Positions 1 to 8,426 of a stretch of DNA of 24,270 nt are shown here, piece after piece. The notes under the pieces are model-generated. The model had not been told where the DNA came from, made no database searches, and saw only the letters and a list, made by a program, of their open reading frames with translations. The stretch's first letter is position 1. Every line of letters starts with the position of its first letter. Position numbers and translations under genes: made by a program. Source of the DNA: Saccoglossus kowalevskii (lineage: Eukaryota; Hemichordata; Enteropneusta; Harrimaniidae); contig NW_003158755.1 in the NCBI RefSeq assembly GCF_000003605.2, positions 34,778 through 59,047 on the forward strand, written 5' to 3'.

Positions 1-350
1 TAATAATAATTCATTGACAGTGTACAAAATGCCTCCAGCAATAAATTTAAGTACTGGGTAACAATACAAAACTAAATCAAACTGTGAAATATTATAATTA
101 CATAACGTGGTACTTTCAAAATGAAAATTTACTCACACTCAGATCCATGTTTATAGTTGACATTTGTTGCATAAATGTATCTAGTTTGGGATGTATGCAG
201 TAATATACTGTAATATTTTCTAACAATGCATACTAAATATGGTATTGCAAAATAAAATTTAAATTGTCATTCGATAAAATGTATGTTTTATCTATTTTAT
301 ATTAAAACATCTTGATTGAAACGTCATCACACTTTTGCATACATGACGAA
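1..350. other. AT-rich 3' flank of the zinc-finger gene
   Basis: No coding signal is visible. The stretch opens with a short TAA trinucleotide run (1-10) and contains a 7-bp hairpin, GATAAAA/TTTTATC (273-279 and 286-292). Because the zinc-finger gene is on the minus strand, its 3' UTR should lie here, but I could not find an exact AATAAA or ATTAAA hexamer on the minus strand. Confidence 0.5.
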
Positions 351-1712
351 TTAGAAAAATACCACATGTCTGAATGTTTCTGTGCCTTTACTTCTTAAAA
401 TGTTTTGGTCTAGTTTATCGATTATATAGCTCAAATTCTCATTCTCATTCAATGCCTTCTTATTTCTAGAAAGAAAGCACATTCTGAATGTCTCTGTTCC
501 CTGACTCACTTGTTCAATGCCACTCCTGTTATCCTCTTGAGTACTTTTCAAAAAATCTAACATGAACAATGACCCCTTCTCCAGTTGATCAGCATTGTTT
601 ATGGACTGGATATTTTTAGTGTACATTTGTTCTCCTCGATCGCTTGAATGAACAAAACTATTGTCACATTCTTTGCACTGAAATAGCTTCAGCCCTGTAT
701 GTATATGCATATGATTTCTTACACCCCCAGACTGATTGAAGCATTTCTCGCATTGTTTGCACTGAAATGGCTTCAATCCTGTATGTGTACGCATGTGCTC
801 CTTCAGATTCCCCGACAGAGTAAAACACTTCTGGCATTGTTTGCACTGAAATGGCTTCAATCCTGTATGTGTACGCATGTGAGTCTTCAGATTCCCCGAC
901 TGAGTAAAACACTTCTCGCATTGTTTACACTTAAATGGCTTCAATCCTGTGTGCGTAAGCATGTGCTGTTTTAGATTACAAGACTGAAAAAAGCATTTGT
1001 CACATTGTTTGCACTGAAATGGTGTCCTTCCTGTATGTGCAAGCATATGCTGTTTTAGATAGCTAGAGCGAGTAAAACACTTTTCGCATTTTTTGCACTG
1101 AAATGGGTTCTCCCCTGTATGTACAAGCATGTGCTCTTTCAGATACCATAATCTAGTATAACGCTTCTCACATTGTTTGCACTGAAATGGCTTAAATCCT
1201 GTATGTGTAAGCATGTGCGTTTTTAGACTACCAGAGTGAGTGAAGCATTTCTTGCATTGTTTGCACTGAAATGGCTTCAATCCTGTATGTGTACGCATGT
1301 GCCTTTTTAGACCACCAGACTGAGTGAAGCAGTTTTCGCATTGTTTACACTTAAATGGCTTCAATCCTGCGTGCGTAAGCATGTGACGTTTTAGACTATA
1401 AGACTGAATAAAGCATTTCTCACATTGCTCGCACTTGAATGGTTTGAGTCCTGTATGTGTAAGCGTGTGATATTGTAGACCACCAGAAGAAGTGAAGCTT
1501 TTCTTGCATTGTTTGCACTGAAATGGCTTCAGTCTTGTATGTGTACGCATGTGCTGTTTTAGATGGCACGACTGAGTGAAATACTTCTCACATTGCGTGC
1601 ACTGAAACCCTTTTTCCATGGACTGCACACATTCAGGTTCTCTGTTGATTTTGTCAACACCTCTACTGGTATCTGTCTGTGATGGCATAATGCAATCTGT
1701 ATTTACTTCCAT
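351..1712 (-). CDS. C2H2 zinc-finger protein, 11 intact fingers plus one degenerate
   Basis: This 453-residue frame encodes a probable nuclear DNA-binding protein. Residues 1-35 are a short leader with no recognised domain. Eleven C-x2-C-x12-H-x3-H fingers follow at strict 28-residue spacing (about residues 36-338), each with the usual F and L core residues. A twelfth unit (about 344-367) keeps its two Cys but has Q and K where the zinc-binding His should be. The last ~85 residues are non-finger and contain the hexapeptide GTETFR twice. Linkers are mostly TGLKPF rather than canonical TGEKPF. The start is supported by an in-frame TAG nine bases upstream; a possible acceptor (TTATAG) there suggests an upstream non-coding exon. 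No KRAB, BTB, SCAN or ZAD domain is visible. The frame is intact, so it is probably functional; target and partners are unknown. Confidence 0.9.
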   Translation of the reverse strand: MEVNTDCIMPSQTDTSRGVDKINREPECVQSMEKGFQCTQCEKYFTQSCHLKQHMRTHTRLKPFQCKQCKKSFTSSGGLQYHTLTHTGLKPFKCEQCEKCFIQSYSLKRHMLTHAGLKPFKCKQCENCFTQSGGLKRHMRTHTGLKPFQCKQCKKCFTHSGSLKTHMLTHTGFKPFQCKQCEKRYTRLWYLKEHMLVHTGENPFQCKKCEKCFTRSSYLKQHMLAHTGRTPFQCKQCDKCFFQSCNLKQHMLTHTGLKPFKCKQCEKCFTQSGNLKTHMRTHTGLKPFQCKQCQKCFTLSGNLKEHMRTHTGLKPFQCKQCEKCFNQSGGVRNHMHIHTGLKLFQCKECDNSFVHSSDRGEQMYTKNIQSINNADQLEKGSLFMLDFLKSTQEDNRSGIEQVSQGTETFRMCFLSRNKKALNENENLSYIIDKLDQNILRSKGTETFRHVVFF

Positions 1713-1929
1713 TATTAGGTTCTATAAGTATAGCTGAGTGTACGAATTAGAATGCACTATTAATGTAATCTTAAATGTACTACATTGTAATCCAGGGCTT
1801 CATTGTGTGAAGTGTTCTTCATCTGTATCTTGGCAGCAAGTTCAGTTTTCACCTACAAAATAACAGAATGAAACAATATAACTGAATATATTTGGAGTGC
1901 AACGTCATGAAATGATGGATATCTAACTG
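1713..1929. other. 5' flank or intron of the zinc-finger gene
   Basis: No coding signal and no convincing TATA box for the minus strand is seen just upstream of the zinc-finger start. This stretch is probably intronic, between an unseen 5' UTR exon and the coding exon. Confidence 0.35.
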
Positions 1930-2397
1930 CAGTTTACCATGTTGTTATGTGCTTCTATAGAGCATAGCCTCAACTTATCAAAATATTATTAACTGGCAAT
2001 GTAGAATATTACCTGACAAGAATGATTCCAGCATAATAAGCGGGTCTAGCTCGAATGCTAGTTTTCTATGTGTTTATACAGAACTTGGAATAACACATGC
2101 ATGTAAATACACTGTAAGTGGAATGTATCTAAATAAAAATACGGTGTGATAACAATGCAGCCTATCTATCTATAATACAATATTTCTATGTGTCTCTACA
2201 GAGAGTTTATCAACATAGCTACATGTAAATACTATTTAGAGATAACATATCAATGTACAAGTATTATGTGATCACAAAGCAGCATATCTAGCTAATTTTC
2301 TGTGTGTCTCAGAGTCCACGAAAATAGCTACATGTGATACAATAACAAATAAAAATAAAAGTAAGGTGTGATATCATCGCAGCCTACATAGCTAGAA
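1930..2397. repeat. Degenerate tandem repeat array, left block
   Basis: About three to four diverged units of roughly 100-130 bp. Recurrent landmarks in each unit are TTTTCTRTGTGTNTCTACAG, then AGCTACATGTAAATAC, then GTGTGATATCANNGCAGCC followed by TATCTAGCTA. Clear units start near 2052, 2172 and 2296, with a more decayed one before them. The same unit recurs at 5281-5570, on the far side of the DIRS-like element. Confidence 0.7.
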
Positions 2398-2412
2398 TTA
2401 GGCAGAGTGTGT

Positions 2413-2595
2413 CAACCCACCTATTCACATAGTTCATACCCACCATAGACTCAGGTCAGTCAAAATTATCTGTGATTCAGCCATTGACAGAGAGAGAATT
2501 ACAGGTCAAAGAAGCCCCATGACCTCATAGATTTCCTTCCACAGAAGGAACCTGAAGTATATGGTAGGGTAAGATCTGTGTGAATAGGCGGGTTG
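2413..2595. repeat. Inverted repeat near the left end of the DIRS-like element
   Basis: CAACCCACCTATTCACAT (2413-2430) is complementary to ATGTGAATAGGTGGGTTG-like sequence at 2578-2595, with two mismatches. The pair encloses about 147 bp and most likely belongs to the terminal or internal complementary structure of the retroelement. Confidence 0.7.
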
Positions 2596-2859
2596 AAAAC
2601 CCTATGCCTAAATTACTGCACTACATTCAATTACCCACAGCAGACTCCAGTCAGTGAAAATGACTATTTGAAACTGTAGAAACAGTAAAGGATGTCCCAG
2701 TCTGGGACAAACCCAGATGCTTAGTTGACTAGCATTCCAAAGAAAAAATAGGCCGACACAGTTCTGCATGAGGACATAGGCCTAAAACGAGACCATGACA
2801 TGTCCAAGGTTTGCAGACAGGAGAAACTTCTCTGCACAAATCTATAGGAGAGACTACTC

Positions 2860-3302
2860 TTTCACCTATGAACAGTGAACTCTGTAGACCCTTTGTCGAT
2901 AAAGCCAGATGGTCATAAACCTCGCACACTGTTACAGTGATCCACCTGGAAATGGAAGTCAGGAGACTGGTCTGCCCTGCTTACCCTTGCCATAACACAT
3001 AAACATGTGGTTGCTGCCATGCCTCGACTCCCGAGTATGATTCTTGTAGTAACTCAACACTGAGACAAGGCATAAAAGCTTCTCCTCGCTGACAATGTTG
3101 GCTAGACGGGGGATGATGATAGGATCTTGCAGAGAAACGCGTTTCACGTCTTTAACACAGCTTAATTGTCCATAAAGGTGACACAATCATCCGTGAAGAA
3201 CAATGTCCTTAGCTCAGAATGACGCCTACCAGAGACAAGAGCTAGTAGTGTTTTCCATGTCAAATATTTTGAGGGTGCTGATCCCAGAGGTTGTAAGGGT
3301 GG
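2860..3302 (-). pseudogene. Tyrosine recombinase domain remnant of the DIRS-like element
   Basis: Three frames must be joined. Frame one (3302-3162) ends in TAA and carries KYLTWKTLLALVSGRRHSEL, matching the start of the catalytic domain, where the Arg of the GRRxSEL motif is catalytic. Frame two (within 3186-2959) contains DPIIIPRLANIVSEEKLLC followed by the YYKNHTRESRHGS segment, typical of the middle of retroelement tyrosine recombinases. Frame three starts at 2953 with ISRWI, also a family hallmark. I could not place the HxxR motif or the catalytic Tyr further on. At least two frameshifts make it non-functional. Confidence 0.75.
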
Positions 3303-3522
3303 TCTGCTTAAAGCTGACAGTAAAACAAGTCCCAATTGTGCAGTTCCCTTGTGCAGGGTCTAGGCTGTAAACAGTAGGTGGAAAGCAGTAAACAGTCTCC
3401 AAATAAGTGACTATCGCCTAGTCTTGTCACCAAAAGACTTTATAGCCAATGATCGCTGCATCGGACAAGTCAACTGATCAAAAAAAAGAGAAAAGAATTT
3501 GCTCTGCCAGAACTAACAGCAA
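3303..3522 (-). other. Unassigned internal part of the DIRS-like element
   Basis: Stretch between the recombinase and RNase H remnants. I see no continuous frame or motif here; it should hold the remainder of the polyprotein, or where present a methyltransferase-like domain, but neither is recognisable. Confidence 0.3.
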
Positions 3523-3590
3523 TGGAGATCTGGTCCCCGCTACTTATTGATATAGAGACCACCACGGTGTTGTTTGTATGAAGCAAGACT
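3523..3590 (-). pseudogene. RNase H remnant of the DIRS-like element
   Basis: The minus-strand peptide contains LLHTNNTVVVSI followed by SISSGDQIS, which resembles the RNase H segment normally read as a DN pair followed by TxVxYIN and a GGTxS motif. The expected Asp is an Asn here. Its position between reverse transcriptase and recombinase fits. Only a short piece is recognisable. Confidence 0.5.
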
Positions 3591-3855
3591 CTGTGGCCTC
3601 AAACTATGGGTAGGAAGTGTATCAGTGCTAAGTGCACTGCTTTCAGTTTGAGACAATTTATATGGTTGCAGGGCTTGTTAATATAATATGTGCTTCTCCA
3701 ATATGTGAGGGAGGCAACTGCTATCAGAGTCTTAGCCGTGGCGAGTGGGTCCTAGGTGACCCCTTCCTGAGGTTGGCAATTGCCTTTCATCAAGGCAAAG
3801 CATCTCACACTTGGCGAGCGCGAGTTTCTCACTAATTCAGCTCCCATAGGTGAGC

Positions 3856-4291
3856 CTAGTGCTGCAACCAAGTGCGAATGCATAACGCAGCTTGGCAACT
3901 ACCCTGTGAACTGAGGTCATCATTCCAATGATACAGATCAGCTATTGAAGAGACACAGAAGGAATGTTGACTAAAACTGTGGGTATGCCACTTAGTGCTA
4001 GGCAACGAGCCTGCAATGGTTGTACCAAGCCTAAGTCCATGTTGAACTCCATGCCTGAAACCCAAATGCTGTATTGGGTGTGGATGGGACTTTTCTCGAT
4101 TTACTAGGAAGCCCAAATGGTGTAGTAAATCCTGTATTAGCCTTAATTGCTCGGCCAACAACCACTTGTTGGTTGTGTAGCAACCAGTTATTTAGGTACA
4201 GGTTGATGTGTACCTGCATCCAGTGCAGCAGTAGCACCACCACATGTATTAACCCAGTTTCACCTTTCCAAAAAAAAAAAAAAAATAGCAA
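3856..4291 (-). pseudogene. Reverse transcriptase remnant of the DIRS-like element
   Basis: Two overlapping frames are joined by one frameshift near 4160. The first holds the catalytic loop as YLNNWLL (4181-4198), where DIRS-type enzymes have YLDDWLL, so both metal-binding Asp are changed to Asn. The second continues with IQDLLHHLGFLVNREKS followed by HPHP and QHLGF, the conserved stretch just after the catalytic loop, and runs to a stop at 3856. The plus-strand A16 run (4270-4285) lies at the upstream edge of the frame. Catalytically dead. Confidence 0.75.
4270..4285. repeat. A16 homopolymer
   Basis: Uninterrupted run of 16 A on the plus strand inside the retroelement. It reads as poly-T in the sense direction of the element, so it is not the element's own tail. 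It could be the tail of a small plus-strand insertion or simple slippage. Confidence 0.8.
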
Positions 4292-4423
4292 AACTATTGA
4301 AACCTTGTTCGCAAGTTGAGACCAAGAATTGGCTAAATTTTTTGAAATAGTGACACGCGAACAACAACAACGACGATGCCAAAACCTTTCCTATACTATA
4401 CATTTCCCTTTGTTTACACTACA

Positions 4424-4882
4424 CTACGGGCAAGGGAAAAAATGAGCAAGGGCGTGTCCAAGACACCTCTGATGGCCTACATGGGGGTACAAAACATATA
4501 TGCCTTGCTTGGTCCCCTCCAATCGGAGGCCGGAGAGCCAAATCCATCTGGTATCCCAGGAGGAAGCATTCCCTAAACACGAATATCTCTTGCTGGTGTG
4601 CTTCTTCCTCCTTGCTGAACAAGGAGCAACTGCAGTGGAGGCAACTTCATCCACCTGTATTTTGTCTACCAGACATGCAAGAGACAAAATTGGACCTGGC
4701 AGGTCCTCAACCCAAGCCCGAATCTCGTAGGCAAACTTGGCATGCTGTAAGGTGTAGTCCACAAAGGAACCCACAGGAGCAACATGTTCCAGGGCCACAG
4801 CCAAATCAGTTTGTGGGGAACAACCTAGGAGGTGAAGGCTATAAATGGACTGCTCCATCTGTAAAATGAACAAGGCATGCAT
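4424..4882 (-). pseudogene. Possible gag-like ORF of the DIRS-like element
   Basis: An uninterrupted 152-codon frame lies directly upstream of the reverse transcriptase on the same strand, where the first ORF of DIRS-type elements sits. It includes a peptide FVDYTLQHAKFAYEIRAWVE and a basic patch (ARRKKHTSKR). I recognise no domain, so the gag assignment rests on position only. Confidence 0.35.
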
Positions 4883-5280
4883 GAGTGAAATTATTTACAG
4901 TTAAAAGTTGACACAAAAAGACCAAACAAAATGGCACACAAAAAAATACACAGGGCCCAAAATAAGTAAAAACTCAGCCCACCAGCCATTATACATCTAC
5001 TAGCAATGGCTCACAGAAATTTGAAAAAACTGGAGACTGAATCACACTGTTCTTGCTACGATACACACTTGATGCGGAGAAAAACAAAAGTGATCATAAA
5101 GCAAGATGGTTTCACCTGCCTTGTCTCGGTCATGTGCTTCGTGACGTGTAAGAAACAAATTGAGTTATTGGGGGACATATATTTCTCTCCTCGTCGTTGG
5201 TTGAATCACAGATTAATGCATACAGTTCAAAACAGTAATTTTGACTGACCAGAGTCAATGGTGTGTAATTGAACGTAGTG

Positions 5281-5570
5281 CTTGCTTGTTTTCTCTGTGT
5301 CTTTACAGAACCATGGATACTATACAATGTAGATGCAACGTATCAAAGTAAAAGAGTGGTGTGATATCAGAGCAGCCTATCTAGTTAGAATACTAGTTTC
5401 ATGTGTGTCACTGCAGAACCAATATGTATATACAATACAATGCAGATGTAAAAGTGTTGTGATAGCTTTCTATAGAATGCTAGTTTTCTATGTATCCACA
5501 AAACCTAGCATGATAGCTACATGTGGATACAATGTTGGTGGGATGTACGAAAGTAGAGTAAGACATAACC
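5281..5570. repeat. Degenerate tandem repeat array, right block
   Basis: About three diverged copies of the same unit as the left block, with the landmarks TGTGTCTTTACAGAACC, GGTGTGATATCAGAGCAGCC, TATCTAGTTAGAATACTAG and GATAGCTACATGTGGATAC. An open frame of 119 codons (5333-5692) crosses the block but looks like a by-product of the repeat. Confidence 0.7.
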
Positions 5571-7070
5571 ATCTACTTGTATACATATTTAAAATTACCG
5601 AAATGAACTACACTTACCTGAAGTGGATTCTGCATGTGAAACCTATACTCGGTATACTATACAAACTGATTCTAACCAAAATATATATCTAAGTTAAAAA
5701 AGTAAAAAAAATATGTTGTTATTAAAGGACTTAAAATATAAATGATAATAAATACCAGTGTTTGGTTGTGTCAAGAGTGGCGAATAATTTGTCTCATATT
5801 TTGCAAGCAATTTCCTTGATTTATTCGTACGAATAGCACTTTTAAATTCAACACAAGAAATAGTATTATTTCAAACGTTTTTTTTTTTTTCAAATCAGAT
5901 GTTGGTCACTATGGGATATTTGAAGTACCGTAAGCATATTGTACATTTTGACATACATTCGCTATTTTCTCAATTTTCTTTAAATATTTTCTTTTCACAT
6001 CGAGATGCTCAGACATCCATGTAACAGATTAATTACATATACACTTTGAACTAATTGAACTTAGCTGCTTTCTGACTTATAGAACAATAATCAATTAAAA
6101 TTGTTAACAATAGACATGGTTTTGAGCGTGGCATTGACCACCTATCATGACAATGCTACCACGCTGTTTGTGACCTTGGGAAAACACTGATTACACACAA
6201 AAGATTAAAAATAATGCAAACAAAATCATCAAAACTACAACGATTTCATGGATTTGAATGATGAACACAAGTCAATGTTATAACCCAGTCTTCAACATTC
6301 TACAGTGAAATACATTGATTAAAATATGATACATAAATATATTAGTTATATTGTTAATTGCTTACAATTGTATACGATTCTTATTATCGTAATAGTTTTG
6401 AAAACGATTGCTTTGGTGTTGGCGAGTGTTTCCAATGTTTGCTACGTTGTAATATGCGACCACTTCCCCGTTTTATTATGATGTTTGAGTGTTAAATGAT
6501 GTCTTCTTTGTCTGTCTCACCATGGCCTAGTTTTAAAATCACGGACAGGTTGCATGACCTTTGGCTTGACCCGACTGACTGTATGATCGTTCTGCTTAAC
6601 AAGCTAGAATTTATTACCGTTATTATCATTATATTATCACTATATTGTTTGTATACAGCAATTTATATATAACGACACATATTGAAGAGCATTTTTTGTG
6701 ACATCAGCAATTCGTACGGTGTGGATTTGGATTCTCGAATTGTACCTGGACTTTTAACCAGTGTAAACGGATATTGCATTATTACAAAATCATCTCATAT
6801 TATTATAACTGAAATGTTGAACGTACTAATTTTGTCAATACAAATAACGTTCTACCGTGAGATTATAACCTCCCTTGATTCTATACCAGTGCAAAGCAAG
6901 AAACGCAATGGTCGCATTCCCGGTCGCATGTGTTGAGATTACACGCCGCTGAGACAACAAACGCGATCGTTCATACATACAGTGTTCACAGGTATTATTT
7001 ATAATTTCACAAGGTCCATAACTCCACGAACATGAATGTTTGACGAGTATACTTCAATCGTAGATATATA
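5571..7070. other. AT-rich stretch without a recognisable gene
   Basis: Contains a poly-T run near 5879-5890 and scattered short frames without domain signal, including an 84-codon frame at 6682-6936. The end (about 6900-6970) is locally richer in CpG than its surroundings. I see no element ends. Confidence 0.4.
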
Positions 7071-7145
7071 TCACTTACTTCGCACGGAATATTCCTCAAT
7101 CCTGACATAAGCTCGTCCTGTAAAATCTTCACTCAATCGCACAAT
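7071..7145 (-). promoter_or_regulatory. Possible upstream non-coding exon or promoter on the minus strand
   Basis: The minus strand has a good splice donor (GAAGTAAGTG, near 7070-7080) downstream of GTTTCCGCCATTGTGCG (complement of 7141-7157), a YY1-like promoter motif, in a CpG-containing stretch. This arrangement suits a 5' UTR exon, perhaps for the zinc-finger gene 5.4 kb downstream. No coding evidence supports the link. Confidence 0.2.
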
Positions 7146-7467
7146 GGCGGAAACCCCGTTGACCTCAATAAAATGTTGCCATCGTAAAGGGCATTAATTT
7201 AACAGTGGTATCGCCTCCAGATGGCGCTCTTGTTAATTGCTTTTGTATTACAGGTCACCACATCACATGTTGATACTGCATAGTAGTCACGACAGGTATT
7301 GTTAAATAAATAATTAAATATTGTACTGTAAGAAAACCTTACCTTCAGTACTTGAAAATGCAGTATCTGAAAATCATGGTGATTTACGAGGCGCGGATGT
7401 AAATTTATTATTTTGTGTATACTAGAAGAAAACGTACTAATAATTCAAAATTACGTACGTATTGGAG

Positions 7468-7660
7468 GCGTGTGTTTAAAAACGACGTGCGTGTTAAAAA
7501 ATGACGTGTGTGTTTTTAAAAATGGCGTGTGTGTAAAAACGACGTGCGTGTTAAAAAATGACGTGTGTGTTTTTAAAAATGGCGTGTGTTTCAAAACGAC
7601 GTGTGTTTTTAAAAATGGCGTGTGTAATTTTAAAAATGGCGTGCGTGAGGTCGAATGAAA
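7468..7660. repeat. Minisatellite of 17/19/21-bp subunits, 57-bp higher-order period
   Basis: Subunits follow a (G)RCGTGYGTG core plus a T/A-rich spacer ending in TTAAAAAY. Three subunit lengths (17, 19, 21 bp) form a 57-bp unit; the copies starting at 7477 and 7534 are nearly identical, followed by a more diverged partial copy. Because 57 is a multiple of three, both strands stay open through the array (plus 7413-7658, minus 7451-7696), giving repeated CVFKNGV-type peptides that are unlikely to be real protein. Confidence 0.85.
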
Positions 7661-7687
7661 ATTTCGTGTGTGTAAAAAGAAAAAAAA

Positions 7688-7799
7688 CGCGTGCATTAAC
7701 TTATTTACGCCTGTGGGGGCGCTGTTTTGAATGATTTTTTTTTCGGGTGTGTGTGCAAAAAAACGTGTGCGTTAACCTTTTTACGCCTGTGGGGGCGCT
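7688..7799. repeat. Two direct copies of a 36-bp block, 76 bp apart
   Basis: 7688-7723 and 7764-7799 share TTTACGCCTGTGGGGGCGCT preceded by a similar CGYGTGCRTTAAC stretch. They follow the minisatellite immediately, and the CGTGTG motif of the minisatellite reappears in both, so the two repeats probably share a history. Confidence 0.8.
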
Positions 7800-7825
7800 A
7801 TTTGAATTAGTTTAATTCGAATCTT

Positions 7826-7846
7826 CCGGTGATAAGGCATCACCGG
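7826..7846. repeat. Short perfect hairpin
   Basis: CCGGTGAT (7826-7833) and ATCACCGG (7839-7846) form a perfect 8-bp stem with a five-base loop. Copies of GGTTAATTT follow at 7845 and 7868. Function unknown; no T-run follows and this is not a bacterial context. Confidence 0.6.
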
Positions 7847-8261
7847 GTTAATTTGGCCGACTTATTGGGTTAATTTAGTCTGATCATTAAGCAGGTTTAA
7901 TTGCTAGATCCTGTTGGTTTAACAGTGTATAGCATTTATTAATAGGCTTTACTCTATTGTACTTGTTGTATGGTGAGATTCGTATTGATGTTATTGCATT
8001 AAATCGACAGTATGAGCTCTCTCTCTGTTTATAACTGAAATACATTTATTGATTGAATTCTTGGATTGACTGGCTCATTCTCTGTACATGCCAAATCTCT
8101 GCTCCGGACCCCCAAGTCTGTCTTTGGTGCGTGAGACAGCCCCTGTGATTGTGAGAAGGGAGACAACTGTTGATATCCTGCGGAGATTATTTAGATTGGT
8201 GAACAGAAGTTTCATCATCTGCCTCAACCCGTCGAAGTTCATAATAGCCGGAGGGCGGGGG
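7847..8261. other. No recognisable gene
   Basis: Part of an 84-codon plus-strand frame (8088-8342) with no domain similarity that I can recognise; its last third lies in a dispersed repeat, which argues against a conserved protein. Confidence 0.35.
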
Positions 8262-8375
8262 TGGCACACACATGTTTTAGCTGCCGAAAATCATACCCCG
8301 AATTACAAAACACTTGTCCAAACCGGTTATGAGTGCTTATAAGATATTGCAAACTGTCGTCCGATTTCATGCATT
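8262..8375 (+). repeat. Dispersed repeat, copy A
   Basis: Shares TAGCTGCCGAAAATCATACC, then TTGTCCAAAC, then GAGTGCTTATAAGA and GTCCGATT in the same order with 20152-20270. Visual identity is around 80 percent over about 110 bp, in the same orientation. No terminal structure was found, so the type of element is unknown. Confidence 0.75.
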
Positions 8376-8426
8376 TATGACGAAATTTAACAATCTCTGT
8401 TTTGTTGTGATACCAGATACAACTAC

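Larger units (their letters stand above)
2413..5280 (-). mobile_element. Decayed DIRS-like (tyrosine recombinase) retrotransposon
   Basis: On the minus strand the order is a possible gag, then reverse transcriptase, RNase H and tyrosine recombinase, as in DIRS-type elements. Two structural features support this. Inverted terminal repeats are visible: 2448-2467 reads GACTCAGGTCAGTCAAAATT and its complement occurs at 5237-5256 with one mismatch, and 2468-2480 is complementary to 5201-5213; the right copy carries 23 extra bases between the two matching parts. A further copy of the terminus lies at about 2628-2672, as expected of the internal complementary region of DIRS elements. A second inverted pair is at 2413-2430 and 2578-2595. 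At about 2.9 kb it is shorter than intact elements and every domain is frameshifted, so it is dead. Exact ends are uncertain by some tens of bases. Confidence 0.75.

Noticed and set aside
699-974. Frames overlapping the zinc-finger gene on the plus strand and in another minus frame.
   Set aside because: By-products of the 84-bp finger repeat, which keeps alternative frames open; no independent signal.
5333-5692. 119-codon plus-strand frame.
   Set aside because: Lies across the degenerate tandem array and shows no domain or splice context.
7413-7658. Repetitive Cys-containing peptide encoded by the minisatellite.
   Set aside because: The period is a multiple of three, so open frames on both strands are expected; no start context or signal peptide.
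8088-8342. 84-codon plus-strand frame ending in a LAAENHTPNYK peptide, shared with a frame near 20.2 kb.
   Set aside because: The shared peptide is explained by a dispersed DNA repeat; the upstream parts are unrelated.
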